This document shows, piece by piece, positions 24,932 through 33,841 of a stretch of 40,530 nt of DNA. Position 1 is the first letter of the stretch. Every line of letters starts with the position of its first letter. The notes beneath the pieces are model-generated. The model saw only the letters and a list, made by a program, of their open reading frames with translations, searched no databases and had not been told where the DNA came from. This DNA comes from Acaryochloris sp. IP29b_bin.137. Its GTDB lineage: Bacteria > Cyanobacteriota > Cyanobacteriia > Thermosynechococcales > Thermosynechococcaceae. The stretch spans positions 1 to 40,530 of the forward strand of contig NZ_JANQOP010000071.1 in assembly GCF_028285745.1 (NCBI RefSeq), written 5' to 3'. Position numbers and translations under genes: made by a program.

Positions 24932-26809
24932 GTGTTTCAAGGTCTGATCACCCTGTTTTTGGCATCGCTACTGACCTTTTATATCGTCGATCTCGCACCC
25001 GGTGACTACCTCGATCGGTTTAAAAATGATCCCCAAATGTCGCCAGAACGGCTGGAAGAACTGCGACAAGAATTTGGGTTGGGCAATACCTGGGGCGATC
25101 GCAGTCCCGTTACGACCCTCAATAGTAAGAAGACCACTGCTGTAGCCATCCAGCCGGATGGTAAACAGGTGATTACAGGCGGAACAAACACCGTCACCCT
25201 CTGGGATGATAAGGGAACGGTCGTTAAGTACCTCGAAGGGCATCAAGGTCCAATTACGGCCTTAGCCTTTAGTCCCGATGGCGAATTAATTGCCTCTGGT
25301 AGTGCAGACCAAACGATTAAGCTCTGGAAAGCTGATGGCACGTTGGTTAATACCCTGAACGGTCATGAAGGGGCAGTGACGAGTTTGGCCTTCAGCAGCG
25401 ATGGGAAAACCTTTGCGTCGGGGAGTGCAGACCAAGCAGTGCGCCTGTGGAAAACTGATGGCACGCTGCAGCAAACCCTAGCAGGGCATAAAGGTTCAAT
25501 CGCAGTCCTGGCCTTTAATCCAGACGGCAGTCTTTTGGCGTCGGGGAGTGCAGACCAAACGGTACGCCTGTGGAAAACCGATGGCACGCTGCAGCAAACC
25601 CTAGCACATCAAGGGGCCGTTACGGCCCTGCAGTTTAATCAAAATTCAGCGGGGCCACTCCTCAATACCATTACCAATCATCAGACCTGGCAGCAATGGA
25701 ATTTGGACGGCACCTCTCTGAAAACTCAGGATCTTAAGCAACTACAATCCCAACTCATCACCTCGGCAGCCTTTAGCCCCGATCTCACTACCTTTGCCAC
25801 CAGCGCGGGCAAAACGGTGCGTCTGTGGTCCCAAAAGGATAACCAGCTCTTGGGCCATTTTGACGGAAAACAAGCCCCGCTGCAGGGCCTGCTGTTTACC
25901 GATAATGGGGAGCGACTTATCCTGGTTAATGCCAATCAATCAGTACAGGTTTGGCAAAAGGATCGCTCTTTGATCAAGCAGTACGGCCTCTGGCTGAGAA
26001 ATATTTTTACCTTTGATTTTTCCCAGATTTGGAAGGGTAACTGGGGACAAATCTACCAAGGCGACTTTGGTGAAAGCTTTAGCTATCAGCGACCTGTGAC
26101 AGCACTGATCTGGGAGCGGATTCCCAACACGCTGCTATTGGCGATGGCCTCCCTGGTGATTAACTGGAGCATTGCCATTCCCTTAGGGATTATTGGGGCG
26201 GTGAATCAGAATCAGTGGAGCGATCGCATCCTCCGTATCTTGAGTTATATCGGTCAGGGTTTTCCCAGCTTTATCACGGCTTTACTGCTGCTGTTTCTGG
26301 CCCAGAGTACGCCCCTATTCCCCGTGGGCGATATGACCAGCATCGATCATGCCGATCTCAACTGGCTTGGCCAGATCTTGGATGTGGGCTGGCATATGAT
26401 TCTGCCAACTGTAGCCCTGAGTATTACTGGTTTTGCAGGTCTTCAGCGGATTACCCGAGGCAATATGCTAGATGTTCTGCGTCAAAACTATATTCAAACG
26501 GCCCGTGCCAAAGGTTTACCGGAAAATAAGGTGATCTATACCCATGCCCTCCGCAATGCCGTTAATCCCCTGATTACCCTATTGGGGTTTGAATTTTCTA
26601 GCCTTTTAGGGGGAGCCTTTATTGCTGAATTCTTTTTCAACTGGCCAGGACTGGGGCAATTGTTGCTGAAAGCAGTGCAGGCCCAAGATCTCTATTTGGT
26701 GATGGCGGGGTTAATGATGGGGGCGGTGATGCTGATTGTAGGCAATTTGCTGGCGGATATTCTCCTGGCCGTCGTCGATCCGCGCATTAAGCTGAGTAAC
26801 CTGAATTAG
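24932..26809 (+). CDS. DppB-type ABC transporter permease with a WD40 beta-propeller inserted in its first periplasmic loop
   Basis: 625 residues. The start (TM1 'LITLFLASLLTFYIVDLAPGD', then 'MSPERLEELRQEFGL') and end ('GDFGESFSYQRPVTALIWERIPNTLLLAMASL', EAA loop 'YIQTARAKGLPENKVIYTHAL', 'PLITLLGFEFSSLLGGAFIAE') are a normal dipeptide/nickel-class permease. Between 'EFGL' and 'QYGLWLRNI' (about residues 55-350) lies an insert with WD40-type repeats ('LEGHQGPITALAFSPDGELIASGSADQTIKLW' class, at least four clear copies and several weaker). In DppB this loop faces the periplasm, so the propeller should be extracytoplasmic. GTG start at 24932; the frame is open further upstream, so the true N-terminus may be slightly longer. 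No binding protein or ATPase genes are nearby. Confidence 0.88.
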   Translation: MFQGLITLFLASLLTFYIVDLAPGDYLDRFKNDPQMSPERLEELRQEFGLGNTWGDRSPVTTLNSKKTTAVAIQPDGKQVITGGTNTVTLWDDKGTVVKYLEGHQGPITALAFSPDGELIASGSADQTIKLWKADGTLVNTLNGHEGAVTSLAFSSDGKTFASGSADQAVRLWKTDGTLQQTLAGHKGSIAVLAFNPDGSLLASGSADQTVRLWKTDGTLQQTLAHQGAVTALQFNQNSAGPLLNTITNHQTWQQWNLDGTSLKTQDLKQLQSQLITSAAFSPDLTTFATSAGKTVRLWSQKDNQLLGHFDGKQAPLQGLLFTDNGERLILVNANQSVQVWQKDRSLIKQYGLWLRNIFTFDFSQIWKGNWGQIYQGDFGESFSYQRPVTALIWERIPNTLLLAMASLVINWSIAIPLGIIGAVNQNQWSDRILRILSYIGQGFPSFITALLLLFLAQSTPLFPVGDMTSIDHADLNWLGQILDVGWHMILPTVALSITGFAGLQRITRGNMLDVLRQNYIQTARAKGLPENKVIYTHALRNAVNPLITLLGFEFSSLLGGAFIAEFFFNWPGLGQLLLKAVQAQDLYLVMAGLMMGAVMLIVGNLLADILLAVVDPRIKLSNLN

Positions 26810-26813
26810 GCCG

Positions 26814-27110
26814 ATGAATACTGCTCTGTACTATACGTACTATACGCTTCGCTCTCGGGCTGATGGCAATTATTTAGCCGCTCAGCCAGATCCAGACGCG
26901 ACCCAGCGCTACTTACTGCTGTTCCCTGAGCATTATGATGCCCTCAGTTACCTCAATACCCATGCCCAAGCTGCTGCGTCTAAGTTTAGCGTTGAGTCCA
27001 TTGGTAAAAGTCAAATTCGCGGCATTCTGGACCGCTGGCAATACCAAGGCATCGGTATGGTCCAAGATCCCCTGATCCCCCGCATAGAATTTATGAGTTT
27101 GGCAGGATGA
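26814..27110 (+). CDS. Small conserved hypothetical protein upstream of tyrA
   Basis: 98 residues beginning 'MNTALYYTYYTLRSRADGN', with 'QRYLLLFPEHYDALSYLN' and a C-terminal 'FSVESIGKSQIRGILDRW'. No catalytic motif or membrane helix is seen. The gene lies 4 bp after the permease stop, and its own stop overlaps the tyrA start (ATGA), so it is co-translated with both. I do not recognise its function. The tight packing and balanced composition argue that it is real. Confidence 0.75.
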   Translation: MNTALYYTYYTLRSRADGNYLAAQPDPDATQRYLLLFPEHYDALSYLNTHAQAAASKFSVESIGKSQIRGILDRWQYQGIGMVQDPLIPRIEFMSLAG

Positions 27111-27943
27111 AAATTGGCATCGTTGGCCTCGGTTTAATTGGCGGTTCTTTAGCCTATGACTTTCGAGCCCTGGGGTATAAAGTGTTGGGTGTCAGTCGCC
27201 AACCCCAAACCTGTGAAGATGCAGTTAAATTGGGGGCCGTCGATACCGCTAGTGCCGATCTCGCGTCCCTCGCGTCTGTGGATGTGGTGTTTATCTGCAC
27301 CCCGGTGAGTGTGATTGATGCGATCGCAACCCGTTTGATTCCTTATCTTTCTCCTGAGGCAATTTTGACGGATGTTGGTTCTGTGAAAGGGCCAGTCGTG
27401 AAGCGTGTCACCCCTTTATGGCCCCGTTTTTTGGGAGGGCATCCAATGGCAGGCCGGGAAGTGACCGGCATTCAAGCTGCACAATCCCACTTATTTGCGC
27501 AGAATCCCTATATCCTGACTCCTACTACTAAGACCCCACTGGATGTGATCGACGTGATGAGAAAGCTGGTGGGTGAGCTGGACGGTGATTTATATGAATG
27601 TTCTCCTGGCATTCATGATCGAGCCGTTGCGTGGATTTCCCATTTGCCCAAGATGGTGAGCGCGGCCTTAATTGCAGCCTGCGTCAGTGACGCTGATCCA
27701 GATATTGTTCAACTGGCCCAAGCTTTTGCCAGCTCTGGGTTCCGAGATACGAGTCGTGTAGGCGGCGGCGATCCAGAGCTGGGCTGTATGATGGCACAGT
27801 ACAACCGAGAAGAATTGTTGCGATCGCTCTACCAATACCGCCAAAGTCTTGATCAGCTCACCGATATCATTGAATGTTCAGACTGGTCAGCTTTAGATGC
27901 TTTGCTCCAGCAAACGCAAGCAGAACGACCAAAATTTTTGTGA
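27107..27943 (+). CDS. tyrA: Prephenate/arogenate dehydrogenase
   Basis: Oxidative step to tyrosine; cyanobacterial members usually use arogenate and NADP. 278 residues with the nucleotide fold 'IGIVGLGLIGGSLAYDF', 'VFICTPVSVIDAI', 'ILTDVGSVKGPVV', the substrate-contacting 'LGGHPMAGREVTGIQAAQ', and the helical C-terminal dimerisation half with 'ISHLPKMVSAALIAA' and 'FRDTSRVGGGDPELGCMM'. It overlaps the preceding gene by 4 bp. The last ~55 codons have a second, divergent copy at 33842-34021, so this 3' end may have been exchanged when the adjacent island arrived. Confidence 0.94.
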   Translation: MKIGIVGLGLIGGSLAYDFRALGYKVLGVSRQPQTCEDAVKLGAVDTASADLASLASVDVVFICTPVSVIDAIATRLIPYLSPEAILTDVGSVKGPVVKRVTPLWPRFLGGHPMAGREVTGIQAAQSHLFAQNPYILTPTTKTPLDVIDVMRKLVGELDGDLYECSPGIHDRAVAWISHLPKMVSAALIAACVSDADPDIVQLAQAFASSGFRDTSRVGGGDPELGCMMAQYNREELLRSLYQYRQSLDQLTDIIECSDWSALDALLQQTQAERPKFL

Positions 27944-27946
27944 AAG

Positions 27947-28009
27947 GCTCAAATTGCCCAAGCTCTCGGCATTAAACGGGCAACGGTTCAGTGCTGGGCT
28001 CAACGGTGA
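27947..28009 (+). pseudogene. Helix-turn-helix fragment, probable transposase remnant
   Basis: Immediately after tyrA, 20 codons read 'AQIAQALGIKRATVQCWAQR' and then stop. This resembles the helix-turn-helix at the start of IS630-type and related transposases. No start codon or continuation is present, so it can only be a scrap. It lies exactly at the left edge of the insert bounded by the two tyrA ends, which makes a transposition-related origin attractive but unproven. Confidence 0.4.
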
Positions 28010-28116
28010 CACGAAAAGTCCCCTAGTCATCATAATGTCGCCATAATAATGTTGTCGGGGGAGGAAGTGCTGAATAATTTTCAGCTAAACTGAGTCGATA
28101 TCCTCAAGTAAGTGTA

Positions 28117-31100
28117 ATGGGGACAGACAATTTTTCACTGAGCCTGGAACAAGACAGCAGCATTAAGCAGTTGCTGCGGGCCATCAAGCTTTCTGCGGGT
28201 GAGTTCGCTTTGCTGCTGGCCCAGTGTAATTCAGAAGATTTGCGTGATCGCCTCCTTCAAGTCTTGCAGTCCCACCTTGGTTCAGGACTCTACATGTGGC
28301 AGGCGACGCCTGAACTGGGGGCGGTGAACCTGGTGGAGGTCTTAGAGGATGCCCCCGAGGGCACTCAGGTTGCTTGCGTGACGGGCTTAGAACCCTCGCC
28401 GCATCTGAACGATATCTTGGCAATCGCTAACAATGCCCGCGAGGAATTCCGCAAGCGGTTGGCTTTTCCGGTGATCATCTGGGTGACCGATGACTCAGAA
28501 ATAGAACTGCGACGGCGCGCGCCGGACTTTACCAGTTGGGCGGCACCGCCGATTGTGTTTCAGTTGGAACCCGCTGAGCGCCAGGAGATCTTAGAGCGCA
28601 AAACCGCTGCCGTGATTGACTGGGCCTTTTCGCGGGAGGGTCGGCATGGCACCGGGGCAGAACTGAAGCGGATCTGGCAGAAGCTGGACGGCAGTGGAAC
28701 CGAGATCGCACCCGATTTAGCGGCGCGGGTGGCCCTGGTATTCGGGATTGAGGGGGGCAGCGATCCGTCCGCGCGGGAGGCGCTAGAGCGGTGCTTGGCC
28801 CTCGCCCATGAAGGGCCGCTGGCCGCCGCCGCCTGTTATCGGTTGGGTCTGTGGTGGGAGCGGCAGGGCAAACGCAATCGAGCCGAGTTTGTAAGCTGCT
28901 GCAAGCAAGCTCTAGCAATGCTACAACGGGCATGGCATTACGAGACCGGACGACGTCCTAATGTGGCACTGGCGTTGGGTGGGGTGCTGCTGGCCTTGGC
29001 GCTCCAGGAACCAGAGGATTCGCAGCCGTGGGCAGCCGTTGCGGACTTTGCAGATTCTTTAAGTTTCTTATCCGAGTTTGCCGGTGGGTTGCGGGCCGAG
29101 GTGGCGCTGGCGCGAGGAGAACCGGCGACGGCGCAACAGGAGGCGGAACAAGCCTTACAGGGGAATGAACCTGAACGGGCAGGCTTCTACCGTTTGGCCC
29201 TGGGGCGATCGCTCATAGACTCAGACCAGGCACCGGAGGCCGTCACTTCGCTGGAGCAAGCGCGGGAGGCCGTCCCACCAGAGGCCGACCCCGATTTGCA
29301 TATTCGCATCCTACGGGCGCTACACCGGGCTTATACGCTCACTGGAAATTATCGGCAAGCCTTTGCGGCTAAGTGTGATCGCGAGGCCGTGGAAACCCAA
29401 TACGGGTTCCGGGCGTTTATTGGGGCGGGTCGGTTGCGCCCGTTGCGGCAGGTGGGGGCGCTGGGGGAGGTGGTCACAGAAGAAATTGCGGCATCCGGTC
29501 GGCAAGCAGATATTGAAGCGCTGGTGGCACGGGTGAAGCGGAATGATTGTCGGCTCACGGTAATTCACGGGCCGTCGGGGGTAGGCAAAAGTTCACTGAT
29601 TCAGGCGGGGTTGGTGCCTGCCTTGCGTCGATTAATGCATCAATCTCGTTCGGTGGTGCCCATCGCTATTGAACGCTATGACAACTGGCAGGGGGAGCTA
29701 GCGCAACAGCTCCAGGGGGGATCTTCGCCAGCTCCTCTGCAGCCTGGTTCAGAAACGTATCAGATTGGAGAGCCTGAACAGAGTGGAGTCTCCTCTACTC
29801 AACTTATTGCCTTCCTGCGTGAGAATTATCGCCGCCATTTGATCACGGTGCTGATTTTTGACCAGTTTGAGGAGTTCTTTTTTCAGCATCTGGATCTACC
29901 GGGACGCCGCGAGTTTTATGGGTTTTTGCGAGACTGCCTAGATGTGTCCTATGTGTGGGTATTTTTGTCCCTGCGGGAGGACTATATTCACTATTTGTTG
30001 GAGTGGGATCGCCTCGCCAATTTAACGGCAATCGGCAATGACATTCTCAATAAGAATGTACGCTACTACTTGGGCAATTTTTCTGCGGAGCGGGCTAAGG
30101 GGGTGATTGGTGAGCTGATGGGGAAGTCGCCCTATCGGTTTGAGGTGGCCCTGGTTGATCGCTTGGTGGCCGATCTGGCGGCAGCATTAGGAGAGGGTGC
30201 GCCCCATTGAGCTACAGGTGGTGGGGGCGCAGATGGTGCAGGGGGAGAACCAGGTCACCACTTTGCAGGCTTATGAGGCTCTGGGGGCGGTGCCCAAGCA
30301 AGCCCTGGTGGAGCGATGGTTGGCGCAGGTGATTCAAGATTGCGGTCAGGACAATGAGGAGTTGGCGCAGCGGGTCCTCTATGCGCTAACGGAGGAACCA
30401 GAGAAGCGCCCAACGAAGACCCAAACGGAGCTGCGGCGGGAGGTGCGGTTGCGTGGTTCTGGCCTGACGCCGGAGGAGCAGGAGTTTTCTGTGGCAGGGG
30501 ATCTTGGCTTTGTGTTGACGGTGCTGAGGGGGTCGGGTTTGGCCTTTGAAATACTGGCGACGCCGGAGGTCAACTATCAGTTGGTGCATGACTATTGGGT
30601 AAGGCCTATTCGGCAGCAGTTTGGGGTGAAGTTGACCCAGCAGTTAGAAGCAGAGCGGCAGAGGCGCAAGCAAGCGGAAGCTGATCGAGATGCGGTGCAA
30701 GAGCAGCGGTTGAAAGAGGCTCAAGTTAGTAATCGTAGATTGAGGCGAATTTTGGGGGGTACCATTGTGGCTGCGGTTGTGGCTTTGGTTGCGGGTGGAT
30801 TTGCTACTTGGCAGCAGTGGGTGGCAGATATCAATGCCCTCAATTCGCAGGCAGTGGCTGAGAGCCTCTATTGGGAAAGTTTGATTGACGCCAATATCTT
30901 GGGTCTGAATGAACAGGTTGAGGTATTAACCAACGCCAAAGCATGGCACAGCAAACTGAAGAACCTGCGCGGTGGGAATCGCATCGATTTACTGTCAACG
31001 TTCTCTCTGGCCGAGAGCATACCCAAAGAAAAATCTCGCTTTATGGGCCACCAGGGTTCCGTCTCTAGCGTGGCCTTCTCCCCTGATGGCAACACCCTCC

Positions 31101-31936
31101 TCACGGGCAGTGGGGATAGAACCGCGAAGCTGTGGACCCGCGACGGTAAACTGCTGCACACCTTCCAAGGCCACCAGTCTGAAGTCTTGAGTGTGGCCTT
31201 CTCCCCCGATGGCAACACCCTCCTCACCGGTAGTAGGGATGCCACCGCGAAGCTGTGGACCCGCGACGGTAAACTGCTGCACACCTTCCAAGGCCACCAG
31301 AGTCTCGTCTCTAGCGTGGCCTTCTCCCCCGATGGCAACACCCTCCTCACGGGCAGTGGGGATAGAACCGCGAAGCTGTGGACCCGCGACGGTAAACTGC
31401 TACACACCCTCCAAGGCCACCAGGATGGCGTCTCTAGCGTGGCCTTCTCCCCCGATGGCAACACCCTCCTCACCGGTAGTAGGGATACCACCGCGAAGCT
31501 GTGGACCCGCGACGGTAAACTGCTGCACACCTTCCAAGGCCACCAGTCTGAAGTCTCTAGCGTGGCCTTCTCCCCCGATGGCAACACCCTCCTCACCGGC
31601 GGTTGGGATACCACCGCGAAGCTGTGGACCCGCGACGGTAAACTGCTGCACACCTTCCAAGGCCACCAGGGTTCCGTCTCTAGCGTGGCCTTCTCCCCCG
31701 ATGGCAACACCCTCCTCACCGGCAGTGAGGATGCCACCGCCAAGCTGTGGGATCTCAATCTAGATCACATTTTGTCAGCGATGTGTGACCACTTGCAGGA
31801 CTTTGTAGCGGGTCGAAACCTTCCCGATTTGCCAGAAGAAGAGCGTCAATTAAGAATGCGCGCCCACGATGCCTGTGCCGACATCCCGCCCCTCAAAGGT
31901 GCCCGCCAGCCATCAGCCAACCAACAACAAAAATAG
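28117..31936 (+). pseudogene. RRAPDF-domain / STAND-like NTPase / WD40 protein, split by a +1 frameshift
   Basis: First frame 28117-30210 (697 codons), second 30197-31936. Removing one G from GAGGGTG at 30193-30199 restores 'GEVRPIELQVVG' and a ~1272-residue protein. Order: RRAPDF domain (1-165, 'ACVTGLEPS', 'RRRAPDFTSW' at 132-141) shared with the TPR protein at 16242; helical region (170-430); NTPase with Walker A 'GPSGVGKSSL' (~485) and Walker B 'TVLIFDQFEEFF' (~578); winged-helix-like part; charged coiled coil; one membrane helix ('ILGGTIVAAVVALVAGGF'); and six WD40 repeats. This is the layout of membrane-anchored novel-STAND sensors. It is GC-richer than tyrA and petH. An ATPase paralogous to the one at 18343 follows on the same strand. 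It could be a true pseudogene, a sequencing error, or two polypeptides. Confidence 0.85.
31046..31760 (+). repeat. Array of six near-identical 123-bp WD40-coding units
   Basis: Each 41-residue unit starts GHQ, has 'VAFSPDGNTLLTG' and ends 'AKLWTRDGKLLHT'. Only a few positions vary: the two or three residues after GHQ and the residues around the GSGD/GSRD/GGWD turn. DNA identity between units is very high. The last unit departs at 'WDLNLDHIL'. Because of the uniformity, long open frames appear on the opposite strand; these are artefacts of the repeat. Confidence 0.92.
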
Positions 31937-32331
31937 GTTCGACTCAACACCCTGAACAGAGCAAAGCTTCTCGCGGCCCCCTAAATCCCCCATTCTGGGG
32001 GACTTAGAGCCTACAGCCAAGCTGAATCGTGGGGCCAACATCTCAAACATATTGCTCTCAAATCTGATTGTGAATATTCGTGCCAAAAACAGGTCAAGTC
32101 CCCCACTGGTGGGGGATTTAGGGGGAGAGTGCAAGGGTGAAAGCGATAGATTTTGAATATTCATGCCAGAAAACAGGTCAAGTCCCCCACTAGTGGGGGA
32201 TTTAGGGGGAGAGTGCAAGGGTGAAAGCGATAGACATACATTTACCCCAAATCATACCAGCGGGCCATTAAAATGCAGGTGGCGTTTATGCTTAACAGTA
32301 ACCCTACCGTCGATGTGATTGGAACGCAACC
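31937..32331. repeat. Intergenic block with an ~80-bp direct repeat and poly-C/poly-G palindromes
   Basis: Two copies of an ~80-bp unit, 32071-32150 and 32154-32234, differ at only a few positions. Each contains a hairpin, CCCCCACTGGTGGGGG or CCCCCACTAGTGGGGG, followed by ATTTAGGGGGAGAGTGCAAG. A related inverted element (CCCCCTAAATCCCCC and CTGGGGGACTT) lies at 31978-32005. The hairpins could end transcription of the WD40 gene before the ATPase gene. This kind of palindromic filler is common between cyanobacterial genes. No gene is seen in this 395-bp stretch. Confidence 0.8.
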
Positions 32332-33705
32332 ATGCCCCTCGACCCCAACCAATTTTTCAAAGCCTGTAACCCCAGCAAACCGCTCATCCTCGCAAATGAG
32401 GGAGATCGCCCCTACTACATCAACTTCACCCAGGCCCGCACCAGCCGACCGGGTTCCGTTAGCCTTATGGATGAACTCTACCGCACCATCACCCGCAACG
32501 ACGATCCCACCCACCAACTCTTTACCGGCCACATCGGCTGCGGCAAATCCACCGAACTCCGCAAACTCCAATATGATTTAGAGCAAGCCGGGTTCCACGT
32601 CGTCTATCTCGACTCCACCGAAGATCTGGTCATGACCGACGTCGATATCTCCGATCTGCTCCTCACCGTCGCCCGCCAAATTAGTAAAAGTCTGGCGACA
32701 GCCGATATCCACCTCGATCCCCAAGGCTTCCAAAACCTCCTGCAAAAAACCTGGACCCTCCTCAATAGCGACGTCGATCTGTCCGGTTCCGCCACCTTGC
32801 CCACCCCCCTGCCTGGAATTGGCTCTGTCACCGCCAGCGTTGGCCCCACCGGAGAGACCAGCATCGATCTGGGCATTGCCAAACTCAGCGCCAGACTCAA
32901 AAATAACCCCTCTGCCCGCGCCCGCCTCCGTCAACACCTCGAACCCCAAACAGACAATCTCCTAGAGTTAATCAACCAAGAACTCCTCGCCCCCGCCACC
33001 CAGGCTTTGCAAGCGCGCGGCTACAAAGGACTCGTCGCCATCGTCGATAGCCTCGATCGCCTCGAAAACACCCAAGAACGCAACCAAGCAGAATATATCT
33101 TCGTCACCCGTGGCGAAAAACTGCGGCAGCTTAACTGCCATATGGTCTACACCACTCCCCTTGTTCTCTGCTTCTCCAACTCCATTGCCCCCCTCAGCGA
33201 TCGCTTTGGCGGCGTGCCCAAAGTATTACCAATGGCGCGGGTCCAAAACCGCGACGGCATCCACCATTCCGACGGCATTGACCTGTTAAAGCAACTGATT
33301 CTCGCCCGCGCCTTCCCCAAGCTCTCCCCCGCAGAACGCCCCGAATACCTGAGCGAGATATTTGATCACCCAGAGACCTGCGATCGTCTCTGTCTGGTCA
33401 GCGGCGGCCACATTCGTAACCTACTGGTCCTCCTCTACGGCTGTCTGCAAAAGCAAGATCCCCCCCTCGATCGTGACACCCTCGAAGACGTCATCTCCGT
33501 GCAGCGGGACGCATTGGTTCGTGCCATTCAAGCCCAAGAATGGGAATTGCTTAACCAAGTTAAAGCCCAAAAAGCCGTCGTCGGGGAGGAAGGATACCAT
33601 ACACTCTTGCGGAGCCTGTTCGTCTTCGAATACCGGGACGAGAAAGGCACCTGGTTTGGACTCAATCCCATCCTGGCTGAAGCTCAACAGTTTGCGGCAT
33701 CATAA
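32332..33705 (+). CDS. P-loop ATPase of the two-gene module (copy 2)
   Basis: 457 residues from ATG 32332. Walker A 'GHIGCGKSTELRKLQYDLE' lies around residues 65-83. Walker B is 'GLVAIVDSLDRLE'. The later conserved segments 'MVYTTPLVLCFS' and 'LVSGGHIRNLLVLL' match copy 1 at 18343-19719 in content and spacing. Codon choice here is strikingly C-rich at third positions compared with petH downstream. It follows the frameshifted NTPase-WD40 gene, separated by repeats, so it is less tightly coupled than copy 1, and the gene order is reversed. Probably works with the RRAPDF-domain protein; biochemical role unknown. Confidence 0.87.
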   Translation: MPLDPNQFFKACNPSKPLILANEGDRPYYINFTQARTSRPGSVSLMDELYRTITRNDDPTHQLFTGHIGCGKSTELRKLQYDLEQAGFHVVYLDSTEDLVMTDVDISDLLLTVARQISKSLATADIHLDPQGFQNLLQKTWTLLNSDVDLSGSATLPTPLPGIGSVTASVGPTGETSIDLGIAKLSARLKNNPSARARLRQHLEPQTDNLLELINQELLAPATQALQARGYKGLVAIVDSLDRLENTQERNQAEYIFVTRGEKLRQLNCHMVYTTPLVLCFSNSIAPLSDRFGGVPKVLPMARVQNRDGIHHSDGIDLLKQLILARAFPKLSPAERPEYLSEIFDHPETCDRLCLVSGGHIRNLLVLLYGCLQKQDPPLDRDTLEDVISVQRDALVRAIQAQEWELLNQVKAQKAVVGEEGYHTLLRSLFVFEYRDEKGTWFGLNPILAEAQQFAAS

Positions 33706-33841
33706 GGCAATGTTATGACTTTTTTTGAGATTATTGAGCACGATATCAATCTCTCCCTGGTCACACACCCAATAGTCTTCAACGATGTTGTGGATAACAA
33801 CGGAGCTAAAGAGCTTGCTGGATAAGATGTAGGAAAATACA

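Noticed and set aside
30868-31758. 296-codon open frame on the - strand opposite the WD40 repeats
   Set aside because: It mirrors the 123-bp repeat, has an Arg/Ser/Pro-rich repetitive translation and no family features; the + strand WD40 frame explains the conservation.
31191-31763. 190-codon + strand frame inside the WD40 array
   Set aside because: Shifted-frame shadow of the repeats, Pro/Ser/Cys-rich and without homology.
33715-33825. Small 36-codon frame between ATPase copy 2 and the tyrA duplicate
   Set aside because: Starts ATG with no ribosome site or recognisable family; too short to support as a gene.
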